From positions 434,001 through 498,000 of the forward strand of contig NZ_JALBGC010000004.1 in NCBI RefSeq assembly GCF_022631375.1: a stretch of DNA of 64,000 bases, read 5' to 3'. Both the position numbers and the translations under genes were made by a program. Each line of letters begins with the position of its first letter. The first letter of the stretch is position 1. The stretch comes from Hymenobacter cyanobacteriorum (GTDB lineage: Bacteria > Bacteroidota > Bacteroidia > Cytophagales > Hymenobacteraceae). The notes under the pieces are model-generated. The model was not told where the DNA came from. It saw only the letters and a program-made list of their open reading frames with translations, and made no database searches. This document shows positions 26,053-34,781 of this stretch, in pieces.

Positions 26053-27299
26053 GCGCCGGTATTCACGTTCCTGCCATGCTCCCCCTTTTCCCGGGCAGTG
26101 CAGACGCCGCGGGCCAGCCGGCCACCCTGGGGGTGCTGGGCGGCGGCCAGCTGGGCCGCATGTTTGTGCACGCCGCCCAGCGCCTGGGCTACTTCACCGC
26201 CGTGCTGGAGCCCGACCCGCAAAGCCCGGCCGGGCTGGTGAGCCACCACCACATCCAGACCGCGTACGACGACCCGGCCGGGCTGGCGCAACTGGCCCAG
26301 CTGTGCCAGGCCATCACCACCGAGTTTGAAAACGTGCCCGCCCAGGCCCTGCAAACGCTGGCCCTGACCCGACCCGTGGCACCTGGCGCGGCCGTGGTGG
26401 GCATTGCGCAAAACCGCATCGAGGAAAAAGCCCACTTCACGGCCTGTGCCGACGTGTCGGGGGTGGGCTGCGCGCCCTACGCGGTAATTGAAATGCCGGC
26501 CCAGCTGCAGGCCGTCCAGGACGGGCGGGCCGATTTGCTGCCCGGCATCCTGAAAACTGCGCGCATGGGCTACGACGGCAAGGGCCAGGTCCGCGTCAGA
26601 ACCGCTGCTGAGCTGGCTGCCGCCTGGGCGGAGTTGGGCCGCGGTGCCTGCGTGCTGGAAAAGATGCTGTCGCTCACGGCCGAGTGCTCGGTACTGGTGG
26701 CGCGCGGCTGGGACGGGCAAGTCGTCAGCTTCGCCCCGCAGCGCAACGTGCACGTCGACGGCATTCTGGCCGTGACCCACGCCTACGAAGGAAATATGCC
26801 GCCGGCCCTGGCCACCCGGGCCCGCGACGCGGCCGTTTCCATCGCGCAGCATCTTGGCTATGTGGGGGTGCTGTGCGTCGAGTTTTTTGTGGTGGACGAC
26901 GGCAGCGCGCACGGCGGCCTGGTGGTGAACGAAATGGCGCCGCGCCCGCACAACAGCGGCCACTACACCCTGGATGCCTGTGACGCGTCGCAGTTTGACC
27001 TGCAGGTGCATGCCCTGGCCGGCTTGCCCTTGCCGCAGCCGCGCCAGCATTCCCCGGCCATCATGCTCAACCTGCTGGGCGAAGTGTGGTTTGATGCCAG
27101 CGGGCAACGGCGTGAGCCGGACTGGCTCGCCGTGCTGCGCCTGCCAGGAACGCACCTGCACCTATATGGCAAGACGCAGGCGCGCGCCGGCCGCAAGATG
27201 GGGCACCTGACCATCACCGGCCCGGATGTCGTCAGTGTCAAAACCGCAGCGCGGCGCGCCGCTGATGTGCTTGGCTTGCCGGGGCTGGACGTCAGCTAA
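26049..27299 (+). CDS. purK: 5-(carboxyamino)imidazole ribonucleotide synthase
   Basis: This 416-residue ATP-grasp enzyme carboxylates AIR with ATP and bicarbonate to supply PurE. Visible are the N-terminal LGVLGGGQLGRM, ITTEFENVP, the ATP-grasp strands PGILKTARMGYDGKGQ and VLEKMLSLTAECSV, and the ligand motif VNEMAPRPHNSGHYT. The sequence reads like betaproteobacterial PurK (for example FVHAAQRLGYFTAVLEPDP). Insertions such as DVSGVGCAPYAVIE are slightly unusual. It overlaps purE by four bases. Together the pair suggests transfer of a two-gene operon into this genome. Confidence 0.93.
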   Translation: MSAGIHVPAMLPLFPGSADAAGQPATLGVLGGGQLGRMFVHAAQRLGYFTAVLEPDPQSPAGLVSHHHIQTAYDDPAGLAQLAQLCQAITTEFENVPAQALQTLALTRPVAPGAAVVGIAQNRIEEKAHFTACADVSGVGCAPYAVIEMPAQLQAVQDGRADLLPGILKTARMGYDGKGQVRVRTAAELAAAWAELGRGACVLEKMLSLTAECSVLVARGWDGQVVSFAPQRNVHVDGILAVTHAYEGNMPPALATRARDAAVSIAQHLGYVGVLCVEFFVVDDGSAHGGLVVNEMAPRPHNSGHYTLDACDASQFDLQVHALAGLPLPQPRQHSPAIMLNLLGEVWFDASGQRREPDWLAVLRLPGTHLHLYGKTQARAGRKMGHLTITGPDVVSVKTAARRAADVLGLPGLDVS

Positions 27300-27543
27300 G
27301 GACTCAATCATTTGCTGGTCATACATCGAGGCTCTGCCGCTCTGCCATAAAAATAATTCATCACAAATTACGTATTGTGATTCAGGTAGTAAGCTTGCGA
27401 ATTCGGTGTGTGTAATGCATGCCGAATCAGTAAATAATCCGGCAGCGGTAATAATTCAGGTCAATTACGCGTTGAAATAATAATTAAAGCCCGCTCCGGC
27501 GGGTTGCTACGAGCTGAATTACTCACCTGATAACCCCTTGTGT
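27300..27543. other. AT-richer intergenic stretch after purK
   Basis: This 244-bp stretch is clearly lower in GC than the genes around it. It has a weak hairpin CCCGC-TCC-GGCGGG at about 27488-27503 but no convincing T-tract after it, and no recognised gene. It may mark the right boundary of the purEK insertion. Confidence 0.4.
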
Positions 27544-27789
27544 ATGCTGCGTACGTTCATGTTGTTTTTGCTGCTGGTGGGCCTTTGCGCGGCCGATGTT
27601 CAGACTGCTTCGGCGGCTCGCCGGCCTATTCATCGGCACAAGCCCATGGCGGGCGATTTCCGGCCCGTGTACCGGTACTACCGCGGCCCCGGCCGCCACA
27701 AAGACCGGTTCCGGAAGTTCTCGAAGCGGCGTTCAAACAAAGGAGGGTTCTTCTCGCACCTGGGTCATAAGCGGCGCGGCACGCTGTAG
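27544..27789 (+). CDS. small basic exported protein
   Basis: This 81-residue protein has a signal peptide (MLRTFMLFLLLVGLCAADVQTASA) followed by a very basic Arg/Lys/His/Gly-rich mature part (RRPIHRHKPM...RHKDRFRKFSKRRSNKGG). Such small secreted basic proteins are common and unassigned in Cytophagales. A real gene is supported by the signal peptide and the ATG after an AT-rich upstream region. Function unknown. Confidence 0.55.
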   Translation: MLRTFMLFLLLVGLCAADVQTASAARRPIHRHKPMAGDFRPVYRYYRGPGRHKDRFRKFSKRRSNKGGFFSHLGHKRRGTL

Positions 27790-27923
27790 GGCTGGCGGTT
27801 TCTGATTGATACTGATGAGCGGCTGCTCCCGGTTCGGGGGCAGCCGCTTCGCGTTTGGGTGTCATTCCGCGCAACGCCCCCGGCGGGCCGGGCGTACAGT
27901 TTCCACACCTCCATTGCCTCATC

Positions 27924-30149
27924 ATGGATACCCTTCTGCCCGCCGGAACCAGCACCGGCGAACCCCTGAACCGCGTCGATGGCCGCCTGAAAGTGACCGG
28001 CCAGGCCCGCTATGCTGCCGAGCACGCCGTGCCGGGCTGCGTGCACGGTGTGCTGGTATGCAGCGCCGTGGCCCGGGGCCGCATCAGGCGCCTCGATACC
28101 GCGGCGGCCGAAAAGCTGCCCGGCGTGCTGGCCATCATCTCGCACCTGAACGCGCCCAAAGTGCCCGGCTACCAAAGCGCCGAAACCAACCACAACCCCC
28201 GCGTAGAAGGCCAGGAGTTCCGGGTGTTTTTCGACGACCAGCTTCATTTCAGCAACCAGCCCGTGGCGCTGGCCGTGGCCGAAACGCTGGAGCAGGCCCA
28301 GCATGCCGCCGCGCTGGTGCGCGTGGAGTACGAAGCGGCCCCGCACCAGACCAATCTGGCCCAAAACCTGGCGGCCAACCTTGCCCCCAAAAAGGAAGCC
28401 GAATACAGCCGGGGCCAGCCCGATGCCTACAAAACTGCCCCCGTACGCGTGGAGCAGGAGTACCGCACGCCCGTCCACGTGCACAACCCGATGGAAATGC
28501 ACGCCGCCATCGCCCTCTGGGAGGGCGACACGCTGACGGTGTACAACAAAACCCAGGGCCCGAAGCTGGCGCAGCAGGATTTGATGCGCATGTGGCAGCT
28601 ACCGGCCGAGCAGGTGCGGGTGCATTCGCCGTTCGTGGGCGGGGCGTTTGGAGGCTCGTCGCGCATCTGGCCGCCGGAAATGGCGGCTATTCTGGCGGCC
28701 AAAAAAGTGGGGCGGCCGGTGAAGGTGATGGGCCAGCGCAACCAGGAGTTCAACTTGGTGGGCTACCGGCCGCAGTCCATCCAGAAAATGAGCCTGGGCG
28801 CGCTGCCCGACGGTACGCTGGTGGGCATCACGCACCAGGCCTACGGCCTCACGTCGCGCCACGAGCAGTTCGAGGAGCGCATCGTGCACCCCACCAAATC
28901 GGCCTACGCCGTGGCCAACCTCAACACCCGCTACCGCCTCGTGCCGCTCGATATGAGCACGCCCTGCTGGACGCGCGGCCCCGGCGAAACCACGGGCTCC
29001 TTCGCCCTCGAATGCGCGATGGACGAGCTGGCCGAAGCCTTAAATATGGACCCGTTGGCCCTGCGCCTGAAAAACTACGCCGACCGCGACCCCGAAAACG
29101 ACAAACCCTGGAGCAGCAAGCACCTGCGCGAATGCTACGAGCGCGGCGCCACGCTTTTTGGCTGGCGCAAGCGGACGCCCGCCCCGCGCTCGATGCGCAC
29201 GCCCAACGGCCTGCTCATGGGCTGGGGCATGAGCACCGGCATCTACAAAGCCGAGCGGAGCGCCGCCACCGCCCGCGCCCGCCTGCTGCCCGACGGCAAA
29301 CTGCTGGTGCAAAGCGCCACCGCCGACACCGGCCCCGGCACCGCCACCATCATGACGCAGATTGCCGCCGATGCCAGCGGCGTGGCCCCGGCCGACATCC
29401 GCTTCGAGCTAGGTGATGCGGCTTATCCCGAAGCGCCCTTGCAGGCGGGCTCGCACACGGCCACCTCGGTAGGCACGGCCGTGCACGAGGTTTGCGCGGC
29501 GCTAAAAACGCAGCTGCTGGACCTAGCCGCCCGCCTGCCCGGTAAGGCGCTGGGCAAAGCCTCAGCGGCCGAGCTCAGGGCCGAAAACGGCTTTGTGCAG
29601 GCCAGTGGCAAGAAGGCCCGCCGCCTGAGCTACGGCGAGGTGCTGAAGCAGCACCAGCTGCCGGCCCTGGAGGTGACGCAGAAAGCCGAAGAATCGCCGG
29701 AGATGAAGAAATACTCCGGCAAGTCGTTCTGCGCCAGCTTCGTGGAAGTGCAGGTGCATCCGCTCACGCGGCAGGTGCGGGTGAGCCGGGTGGTGTCGGT
29801 GGTGGATGCGGGCCGGGTGCTGAATGCCAAGACGGCCCGCAGCCAGGTGCTGGGCTCGGTGGTGTGGGGAATCGGAATGGCCCTGATGGAAGATGCCCGC
29901 CTCGACCACCACTTCGGCCGTTTCCTGAACTCGGACCTGGCCGAATACCACGTGCCCGTGAACGCCGACGTGCCCGCCATAGAAGTCGAATTCATCAACC
30001 AGCCCGACCCCGTGCTCGACCCCATCGGAGCCAAGGGCCTGGGCGAAATCGGGCTGGTGGGCTTCGCCGCGGCCGTGGCCAATGCGGTGTACCACGCCAC
30101 CGGCCGGCGCGTGCGCGAGCTGCCCATCACGCCGGATAAGCTGGTGTGA
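27924..30149 (+). CDS. xanthine dehydrogenase-family molybdopterin-binding subunit
   Basis: This 741-residue large subunit of a molybdenum hydroxylase binds the Mo-cofactor and oxidises aldehydes or heterocycles. The N-terminus NRVDGRLKVTGQARYAAE and VHSPFVGGAFGG (molybdopterin site), PGETTGSFALECAMDELA and the catalytic Glu708 in GAKGLGEIGLVG match the aldehyde oxidoreductase (PaoC/YagR-like) branch. The usual 2Fe-2S and FAD subunits are not next to it; only a small secreted protein lies upstream. No Tat signal is seen on this subunit. The start at 27924 is taken over an upstream GTG because it begins at the conserved N-terminus. Confidence 0.88.
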   Translation: MDTLLPAGTSTGEPLNRVDGRLKVTGQARYAAEHAVPGCVHGVLVCSAVARGRIRRLDTAAAEKLPGVLAIISHLNAPKVPGYQSAETNHNPRVEGQEFRVFFDDQLHFSNQPVALAVAETLEQAQHAAALVRVEYEAAPHQTNLAQNLAANLAPKKEAEYSRGQPDAYKTAPVRVEQEYRTPVHVHNPMEMHAAIALWEGDTLTVYNKTQGPKLAQQDLMRMWQLPAEQVRVHSPFVGGAFGGSSRIWPPEMAAILAAKKVGRPVKVMGQRNQEFNLVGYRPQSIQKMSLGALPDGTLVGITHQAYGLTSRHEQFEERIVHPTKSAYAVANLNTRYRLVPLDMSTPCWTRGPGETTGSFALECAMDELAEALNMDPLALRLKNYADRDPENDKPWSSKHLRECYERGATLFGWRKRTPAPRSMRTPNGLLMGWGMSTGIYKAERSAATARARLLPDGKLLVQSATADTGPGTATIMTQIAADASGVAPADIRFELGDAAYPEAPLQAGSHTATSVGTAVHEVCAALKTQLLDLAARLPGKALGKASAAELRAENGFVQASGKKARRLSYGEVLKQHQLPALEVTQKAEESPEMKKYSGKSFCASFVEVQVHPLTRQVRVSRVVSVVDAGRVLNAKTARSQVLGSVVWGIGMALMEDARLDHHFGRFLNSDLAEYHVPVNADVPAIEVEFINQPDPVLDPIGAKGLGEIGLVGFAAAVANAVYHATGRRVRELPITPDKLV

Positions 30150-30166
30150 TTGACGGGTACTGCGGG

Positions 30167-30251
30167 TAGGGGCGGGGCCTGTCCCCGCCCAGACGTTGAA
30201 CGCAGCCCAAAGGAGACGCGCAGCGATGGGCGGGGGCAGGCCCCGCCCCTA
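30167..30251. repeat. palindromic repeat family C (REP/BIME-like), copy C2
   Basis: Both arms start GTAG and carry the GGGGCGGGG / CCCCGCCC hairpin, here with a CCTGT loop in the left arm. The spacer contains GTTGAACG, a word shared with C4. It lies 18 bases after the molybdenum hydroxylase stop. Confidence 0.9.
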
Positions 30252-30282
30252 CATCCGCTCGGAAATTGCGCTGTATAACACG

Positions 30283-30326
30283 GGGCATGAAAAAGCCGCT
30301 CCACCCAGCGGCTTTTTTCATGCCCG
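30283..30326. terminator. strong intrinsic terminator, bidirectional
   Basis: The long stem GGGCATGAAAAAGCCGCT / AGCGGCTTTTTTCATGCCC has a single bulged base and a six-base loop. It isolates the molybdenum hydroxylase unit from the GntR-ABC cluster. Confidence 0.85.
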
Positions 30327-30348
30327 AAAAATATTTTCAGCTGCGCAC

Positions 30349-30378
30349 TTGCAATATCAAAATGCCTGCTTACGTTTG
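30349..30378 (+). promoter_or_regulatory. promoter of the GntR-controlled ABC cluster
   Basis: A TTG near 30349-30351 and TACGTTTG at 30371-30378 are about 19 bp apart, fitting the Bacteroidota promoter layout. The operator-like palindrome begins only three bases downstream. Confidence 0.65.
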
Positions 30379-30381
30379 TGG

Positions 30382-30401
30382 TGTACTAGAACAATAATAC
30401 A
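30382..30401. promoter_or_regulatory. operator-like inverted repeat for the YtrA-type GntR regulator
   Basis: TGTACTA-GAACAA-TAATACA is an inverted repeat TGTAYTA / TARTACA with a six-base spacer, placed over the presumed transcription start. This arrangement fits autoregulation by the GntR protein encoded at 32045. Confidence 0.7.
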
Positions 30402-30417
30402 CTAGACAAGCACGCAC

Positions 30418-31275
30418 ATGGTCCGCATCCGCAACCTTCATTTTGGGTACTCCCGCAAGCGCCCGCTCTTCCAAAACCTCGACCTGACGCTGGAGCGCGG
30501 GCACATTTACGGCCTGCTGGGCAAGAACGGCGCGGGCAAGTCCACGCTGCTCAAGAACATCGTGGGCTTGGCATTTCCCGATGGCGGCGTCTGTGAGGTG
30601 CTGGGGCAGCCGGCCGCCAAGCGCCTGCCGGCGGTGCTGGCCGACCTGTTTTTCCTGCCCGAAGAAATTTACGTGCCGGCCGTGACGGCCGCGAAATTCG
30701 TGGAGCAGACGGCGGGCTTCTACCCCAAATTCGACCACGACGCGCTGGCGCACTACCTCTCCGAGTTTGAGGTGCCGGCCCAGGCGGTGCTCACGGCCCT
30801 GAGCTTCGGGCAGCAGAAGAAGTTCATGATTGGCTTTGCGCTGGCGGCCAACACCAGCCTGCTGGTGATGGACGAGCCCACCAACGGCCTCGACATTCCG
30901 AGCAAGGCGCAGTTCCGCAAGCTGATGGCCACGGCCCTCACTGAGGAGCGCTGCCTCATCATCTCGACCCACCAGGTGCGCGATTTGGAGAGTCTGATTG
31001 ATACCGTGGTAGTACTGCACGGCCAGCGCATTGTGCTGAATGCCGACCTCGGCGAACTGGCCGAGCGGCTGACGTTTGCGACGGTGCCCGAGGCTGGCCC
31101 GGCCGACCTCTACGCCGAAGAATCGGTGCGCGGCGCGCAGGTAATTCGGGCCAACCGCGGCGGCCTGGGCGGGCGCGTCGATTTGGAGTTGCTGTTCAAT
31201 GCGCTGGTGGGGCAGGCCCCCGCGCTTACTGCTTATTTATCGCAAAATCAACCCGCTCATGAGCCAGTTCTTTAG
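30418..31275 (+). CDS. ABC transporter ATP-binding protein (YtrB-like)
   Basis: This 285-residue ATPase has Walker A GKNGAGKS (35-42), an LSFGQQKK signature in place of the usual LSGGQ, and Walker B LLVMDEPTNGLD with STHQV as H-loop. It is the first gene of a compact set with a membrane protein and a GntR regulator, the usual YtrA-type arrangement, often linked to envelope stress or antibiotic response in other bacteria. It overlaps the next gene by 17 bases. Substrate is unknown. Confidence 0.87.
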   Translation: MVRIRNLHFGYSRKRPLFQNLDLTLERGHIYGLLGKNGAGKSTLLKNIVGLAFPDGGVCEVLGQPAAKRLPAVLADLFFLPEEIYVPAVTAAKFVEQTAGFYPKFDHDALAHYLSEFEVPAQAVLTALSFGQQKKFMIGFALAANTSLLVMDEPTNGLDIPSKAQFRKLMATALTEERCLIISTHQVRDLESLIDTVVVLHGQRIVLNADLGELAERLTFATVPEAGPADLYAEESVRGAQVIRANRGGLGGRVDLELLFNALVGQAPALTAYLSQNQPAHEPVL

Positions 31276-32032
31276 TTTGTCGCGCTTCGGGCGCTTGTTT
31301 AATAAGCACACCACCGAGCACGCGGGGGCCTATGCCATGGCTACTGGCGTGGTGTTGGGCGGCCTGGGGCTGGTGCTGGGTTTTCTGGCCTACATGTCGT
31401 CGAGCACGATACCGCCGGATGTGCAGAGCGTGGTGTTTGTCATCGGGATGCTGGGGGCCGGGGCTTTTTTTACGAGTACGGTACTGGCGTTTTTCGGCGA
31501 TAAGAAGCAGGCCACGGCGGCGCTGATGCTGCCGGCCTCCCACGCCGAGAAGTTTGCGGTGGCGTGGCTGTATTCGCTGCCGCTTTTTCTGGCGGTGTAC
31601 GTGGGCTGCTTTTTTCTGGTAGATAGCCTGGTGCTGCAATTGAGCAGCCACGGCAAGCCCGCCGAAATGGTGCGGCTGTTTGGGGGCGAGCGCGGCCTGC
31701 ACACGTCGCTGGCGGCCTACGCGGCGGTGAATGCGGTGTTTTTGTGGGGCAGCATCTTCTTTGTGAAGCAGCAATTTGTGCGCACCGCGTTTGGGGTGTT
31801 GCTGGCCGGGGCGCTGCTGGTGTTCCTCAACTTCCAGGCCCTGCAGGCGCTGCTGGGGCACGAGCTGGGCACGGCAGTGCCGTTTTCGGCCATGACGCTG
31901 CACGAGGGCAAGGAGAATTACGTCGTGAGCCTGCCCGAGGGGCTGGGCGACTGGTTTGGGCTGGTGCCGCTGGGCCTGATGCTGCTGGCCTGGGCCGCGG
32001 CCTACCAGCGCCTCACCGAAAAGCAGATTTAA
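31259..32032 (+). CDS. ABC transporter membrane protein
   Basis: This 257-residue protein has about six hydrophobic segments (for example MATGVVLGGLGLVLGFLAYM, VVFVIGMLGAGAFFTSTVLAFF, FGLVPLGLMLLAWAAAY). The phrase LMLPASHAEKFAVAWLYSLP resembles ABC-2-type permeases where LPVS-type motifs are common. It overlaps the upstream ATPase gene by 17 bases, implying coupling. It should form the membrane part of the cluster's transporter. Confidence 0.75.
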   Translation: MSQFFSLSRFGRLFNKHTTEHAGAYAMATGVVLGGLGLVLGFLAYMSSSTIPPDVQSVVFVIGMLGAGAFFTSTVLAFFGDKKQATAALMLPASHAEKFAVAWLYSLPLFLAVYVGCFFLVDSLVLQLSSHGKPAEMVRLFGGERGLHTSLAAYAAVNAVFLWGSIFFVKQQFVRTAFGVLLAGALLVFLNFQALQALLGHELGTAVPFSAMTLHEGKENYVVSLPEGLGDWFGLVPLGLMLLAWAAAYQRLTEKQI

Positions 32033-32044
32033 GCCGAGATAATC

Positions 32045-32434
32045 ATGGAATTCAAAGACAACGAGGCCATTTACCTGCAGATTGCCGGGTATGTGAGCGA
32101 GCTGATACTGCGCGGCAAGTGGCCGCCGGATAGCAAGATTCCGTCGGTGCGCGAGCTGGCCGGCGACCTGCAGGTGAACCCCAACACGGTGATGCGCACC
32201 TACGAGCTGCTGCAAAGCCAGGAGGTGCTGTACAACAAGCGCGGCATCGGCTTTTTTGTGGCCCCGGCCGCGGTGCAGCAGGTGCAGGCCGCCCGGCGCG
32301 AGCGGTTTCTGAGCCAGGAGCTGCCGGAGGTGTTCGGCACCATGCTGCTGCTTGGCATCGGGCTGCCCGAGGTGCAGCGCCGCTACGAAGAGTTCAAGAA
32401 TACCCAACCGCAACCCCTTCCCGCCACTTCCTGA
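32045..32434 (+). CDS. GntR-family regulator, YtrA subfamily
   Basis: This 129-residue regulator has the GntR winged helix (AIYLQIAGYVSELILRGKWPPDSKIPSVRELAGDL, then NPNTVMRTYELLQSQEVLYNKRGIGFFV) and only a short C-terminal helix region, as in the YtrA subfamily, with no large ligand domain. It should repress its own operon through the palindrome at 30382-30401. Its TGA stop overlaps the next ATG by one base. Confidence 0.9.
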   Translation: MEFKDNEAIYLQIAGYVSELILRGKWPPDSKIPSVRELAGDLQVNPNTVMRTYELLQSQEVLYNKRGIGFFVAPAAVQQVQAARRERFLSQELPEVFGTMLLLGIGLPEVQRRYEEFKNTQPQPLPATS

Positions 32435-33159
32435 TGAAAACCAGCAATAAACTATTCGTGGCCGCCGTGGCCCTGGTGCTCGGCTCGCTGGCCACCTACG
32501 ATGCCGCCCTGCGCGCCGAATACCGCACCGGCCGCTACAAAGACCCGCTGCGCAACTATCAAGCGCTGGGCCTGCGCAATTTCGACGCGGTGCGCGTGCC
32601 TGCCGCTGGCGTGATGAACGTGAAAATTGTAGCCGGGCCGTTTGCCGTGCATGTAGATAAAGATGCGGCCGAGTTTGTGCACGTTACGCAGCACGGTGGG
32701 CAGCTGAGCGTGGCGCTGGACTACCCGAAGGAATGGAAGTGGCTGGGCCCCCGGGATGCGGTGCGGATTTCCTGCCCCCGTCTCTCGGCTTTAACCGCCG
32801 ACGGTTCTTACACAGTGGGCGGCAAGCCGCAACTCGACCAACTGCACGGTGGGGGAGAAGTGACGGTACAGGGGTTCCGGCAGGACAGCCTGACCGTGCG
32901 GCAGGAAAAGAGCAATGCAGTGCTGCTGACGGGCAATACCTTAAACTGGCTGCGAGCCACTGTGGGGGCCCTGCCCGGCGGCGAGCCAGCGTTGAAGGTT
33001 GAACCGAACAACCACATTCAGGCCGCCGATTTGGCCATCAACAACCGCGCGCATCTGGAGCTGTCCACCGCCATTCCGCGCCTGCGCTATCAGTTCTCCG
33101 ACAGCGCCACCATTGCCCTGAGTGGAGCGGCGGCCCGCAGCCTGACTCCCACAAAATAG
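32434..33159 (+). CDS. exported protein of DUF2807-like type
   Basis: This 241-residue protein has an N-terminal hydrophobic segment (LFVAAVALVLGSLATY) and a body with repeated short strands (VNVKIVAGPFAVHVDKD, VHVTQHGGQLSVAL, LTADGSYTVGG, VTVQGFRQDSLTVRQEKSNAVLL) like the right-handed DUF2807 beta-helix proteins that often follow such regulator-transporter sets in Bacteroidota. It overlaps the GntR gene by one base and is 4 bp from the next gene, so it belongs to the operon. Function unknown. Confidence 0.62.
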   Translation: MKTSNKLFVAAVALVLGSLATYDAALRAEYRTGRYKDPLRNYQALGLRNFDAVRVPAAGVMNVKIVAGPFAVHVDKDAAEFVHVTQHGGQLSVALDYPKEWKWLGPRDAVRISCPRLSALTADGSYTVGGKPQLDQLHGGGEVTVQGFRQDSLTVRQEKSNAVLLTGNTLNWLRATVGALPGGEPALKVEPNNHIQAADLAINNRAHLELSTAIPRLRYQFSDSATIALSGAAARSLTPTK

Positions 33160-33163
33160 CGCC

Positions 33164-33808
33164 ATGAAGCCGTTGCGCCAATCCCTGAAAAGCTCGTTGC
33201 TGCTGCAATTAGGCATCATCTACACCCGGTACCTGGTGGGCGGCGCGTTCGTGTTTGCCAGCCTGATTAAAATCAAAGGCCACCGCTTCACGCAGATACC
33301 AGACACCGGAAGCGCGCACAGCGTGGGGCATTTTTTCGAGATGATGTACCAGTCGGGGCTGTACTGGCAGTTTATCGGCGTGGCGCAGTGCGTGGCGGGG
33401 CTGCTGCTGCTCACGCAGCGCTTCGCCTTGCTGGGGGCGCTGGCTTACCTGCCCATTATGGCCAGCATCTTCGTCATCACCATTGCCTACGACTTCGCGG
33501 GCACGCCCATTATTACGGGGCTGATGCTGTTGGCGGGCCTGCTGCTGCTGGCCTGGGACTGGAACCGCCTGCGCGTGGTGGTGAACCTGCCGGTGGTGCC
33601 CGAAACCACCTCGCCGCTGTTCGAGAGCCGGCTGTGGGAGGTGGTGGGGGCAGTGATGTTCGCCTTCACAGCCGGCTACCGGGCTTTCACTGACCGATAC
33701 AACATGCTGCTGTGGCTGGGCGGCTGCGTGGGGCTGGGCGCGGCGGGGCTGCTGCTGGCGTGGCGGCGCCACGCTGCGGGGCAGTTCCGGCCGCAGCCGG
33801 TTGGGTAG
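33164..33808 (+). CDS. DoxX-like membrane protein
   Basis: This 214-residue protein has four to six hydrophobic segments (YTRYLVGGAFVFASLIKIKG, FIGVAQCVAGLLLLTQRFALLGALAYLPIMASIFVITIAY and LMLLAGLLLLAWDW). The pattern resembles DoxX/DoxD-like membrane proteins; function of most is unknown. It is the last gene of the GntR cluster, 4 bp after the preceding gene. Identification is by general pattern and is moderate. Confidence 0.6.
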   Translation: MKPLRQSLKSSLLLQLGIIYTRYLVGGAFVFASLIKIKGHRFTQIPDTGSAHSVGHFFEMMYQSGLYWQFIGVAQCVAGLLLLTQRFALLGALAYLPIMASIFVITIAYDFAGTPIITGLMLLAGLLLLAWDWNRLRVVVNLPVVPETTSPLFESRLWEVVGAVMFAFTAGYRAFTDRYNMLLWLGGCVGLGAAGLLLAWRRHAAGQFRPQPVG

Positions 33809-33898
33809 CGGCCACGGCCCGGCCGGCCGCCACCGGGGGCGAGTCGATATCTTTACCCATCCAAGGCGGCGGAGATAATTCCGGGCCGGGGCTGTTGC

Positions 33899-34684
33899 AT
33901 GAATAAACACGTTTTTGCGGGCTTGCTGCCGCTGCTGCTGGCCGGCCCGCTGGCTGCCCGGGCGCAGGCCAACTCCACGCAGCCCTGGGGCACCTGGTTT
34001 ATCGGCACGGTGATACTGCCGGGCACGTCCGACCACAAGCTGGGCGGCTACGCCGAGGCCCAGGCCCGCCTCAACGGCGTGTTCCGCCAGTATTTCTACC
34101 ACGAGCTGAAAGCGGGCGTGAGCTTCGACATCGACCCCAACTTCTCGGTGCTGGTGGGCGGCGGCCGCTACGTCACTTCCGACTACCAGGACCTAAGCGC
34201 CGGCCCACTGAACGTGGAAAGGCGCCTGTGGCAGCAGCTCACGCTGACGCAGGTAACCAAGCGCCTGAAGCTGGAGCACCGCTACCGTATCGAGCAGCGC
34301 TGGCTGGATTTTCGCAACGACAGCAGCGCATTCCGGCAGCGGCTGCGCTACCGGCTCAACGCATTTTATCCCCTGAATAAGCCGACCATTGCGGCCGGCA
34401 CGTGGTTTTTGTCAGCTTATGACGAGATTTTCCTCAACCCCAAAGGCCCCGTATTCGAGCGCAACCGCGTGTACGGCGGCCTGGGCTACCAGCCCACGGC
34501 GCATCTTATTTTGCAGCTAGGATTTGTGAACCAGGCCAACTACAACCTGCCGGCCTACAAAGCGGGCCAGTTTATTCCCCAGATTAACTCGGCCAAAAAC
34601 AACCTCGTGCTGGCCGTAACCTACAAGCTGGCGCGCCGCTCGGCGGTGCCGGCCACCGAGCAGCTGCCCTCGCAGCGGGATTAG
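33899..34684 (+). CDS. DUF2490 outer-membrane beta-barrel protein
   Basis: This 261-residue exported protein has a signal peptide (MNKHVFAGLLPLLLAGPLAARAQA) and amphipathic strands in pairs: GTWFIGTVILPG, LGGYAEAQARLNGVF, RYRIEQRWLDF and ILQLGFVNQANYNL. The central LEHRYRIEQRW is characteristic of DUF2490. The family likely forms a small outer-membrane barrel of unknown role. A terminator follows. Confidence 0.75.
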   Translation: MNKHVFAGLLPLLLAGPLAARAQANSTQPWGTWFIGTVILPGTSDHKLGGYAEAQARLNGVFRQYFYHELKAGVSFDIDPNFSVLVGGGRYVTSDYQDLSAGPLNVERRLWQQLTLTQVTKRLKLEHRYRIEQRWLDFRNDSSAFRQRLRYRLNAFYPLNKPTIAAGTWFLSAYDEIFLNPKGPVFERNRVYGGLGYQPTAHLILQLGFVNQANYNLPAYKAGQFIPQINSAKNNLVLAVTYKLARRSAVPATEQLPSQRD

Positions 34685-34713
34685 CGCCCGCAAATGCCTT
34701 TTTTTCTGTGAGC

Positions 34714-34749
34714 AAAAGGTCCGGCAAGCACTGCCGGGCCTTTTGTTTT
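34714..34749 (+). terminator. intrinsic terminator after the DUF2490 gene
   Basis: The stem AAAAGGTCCGGCA / TGCCGGGCCTTTT with an AGCAC loop is followed by GTTTTT. Confidence 0.85.
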
Positions 34750-34781
34750 TGCGTACAGGTTTCATCTTAACCTGTGATACC

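Noticed and set aside
27226..27480. An 84-codon frame overlapping the purK end and following gap
   Set aside because: It overlaps purK out of frame and continues into AT-rich noncoding sequence without any feature.
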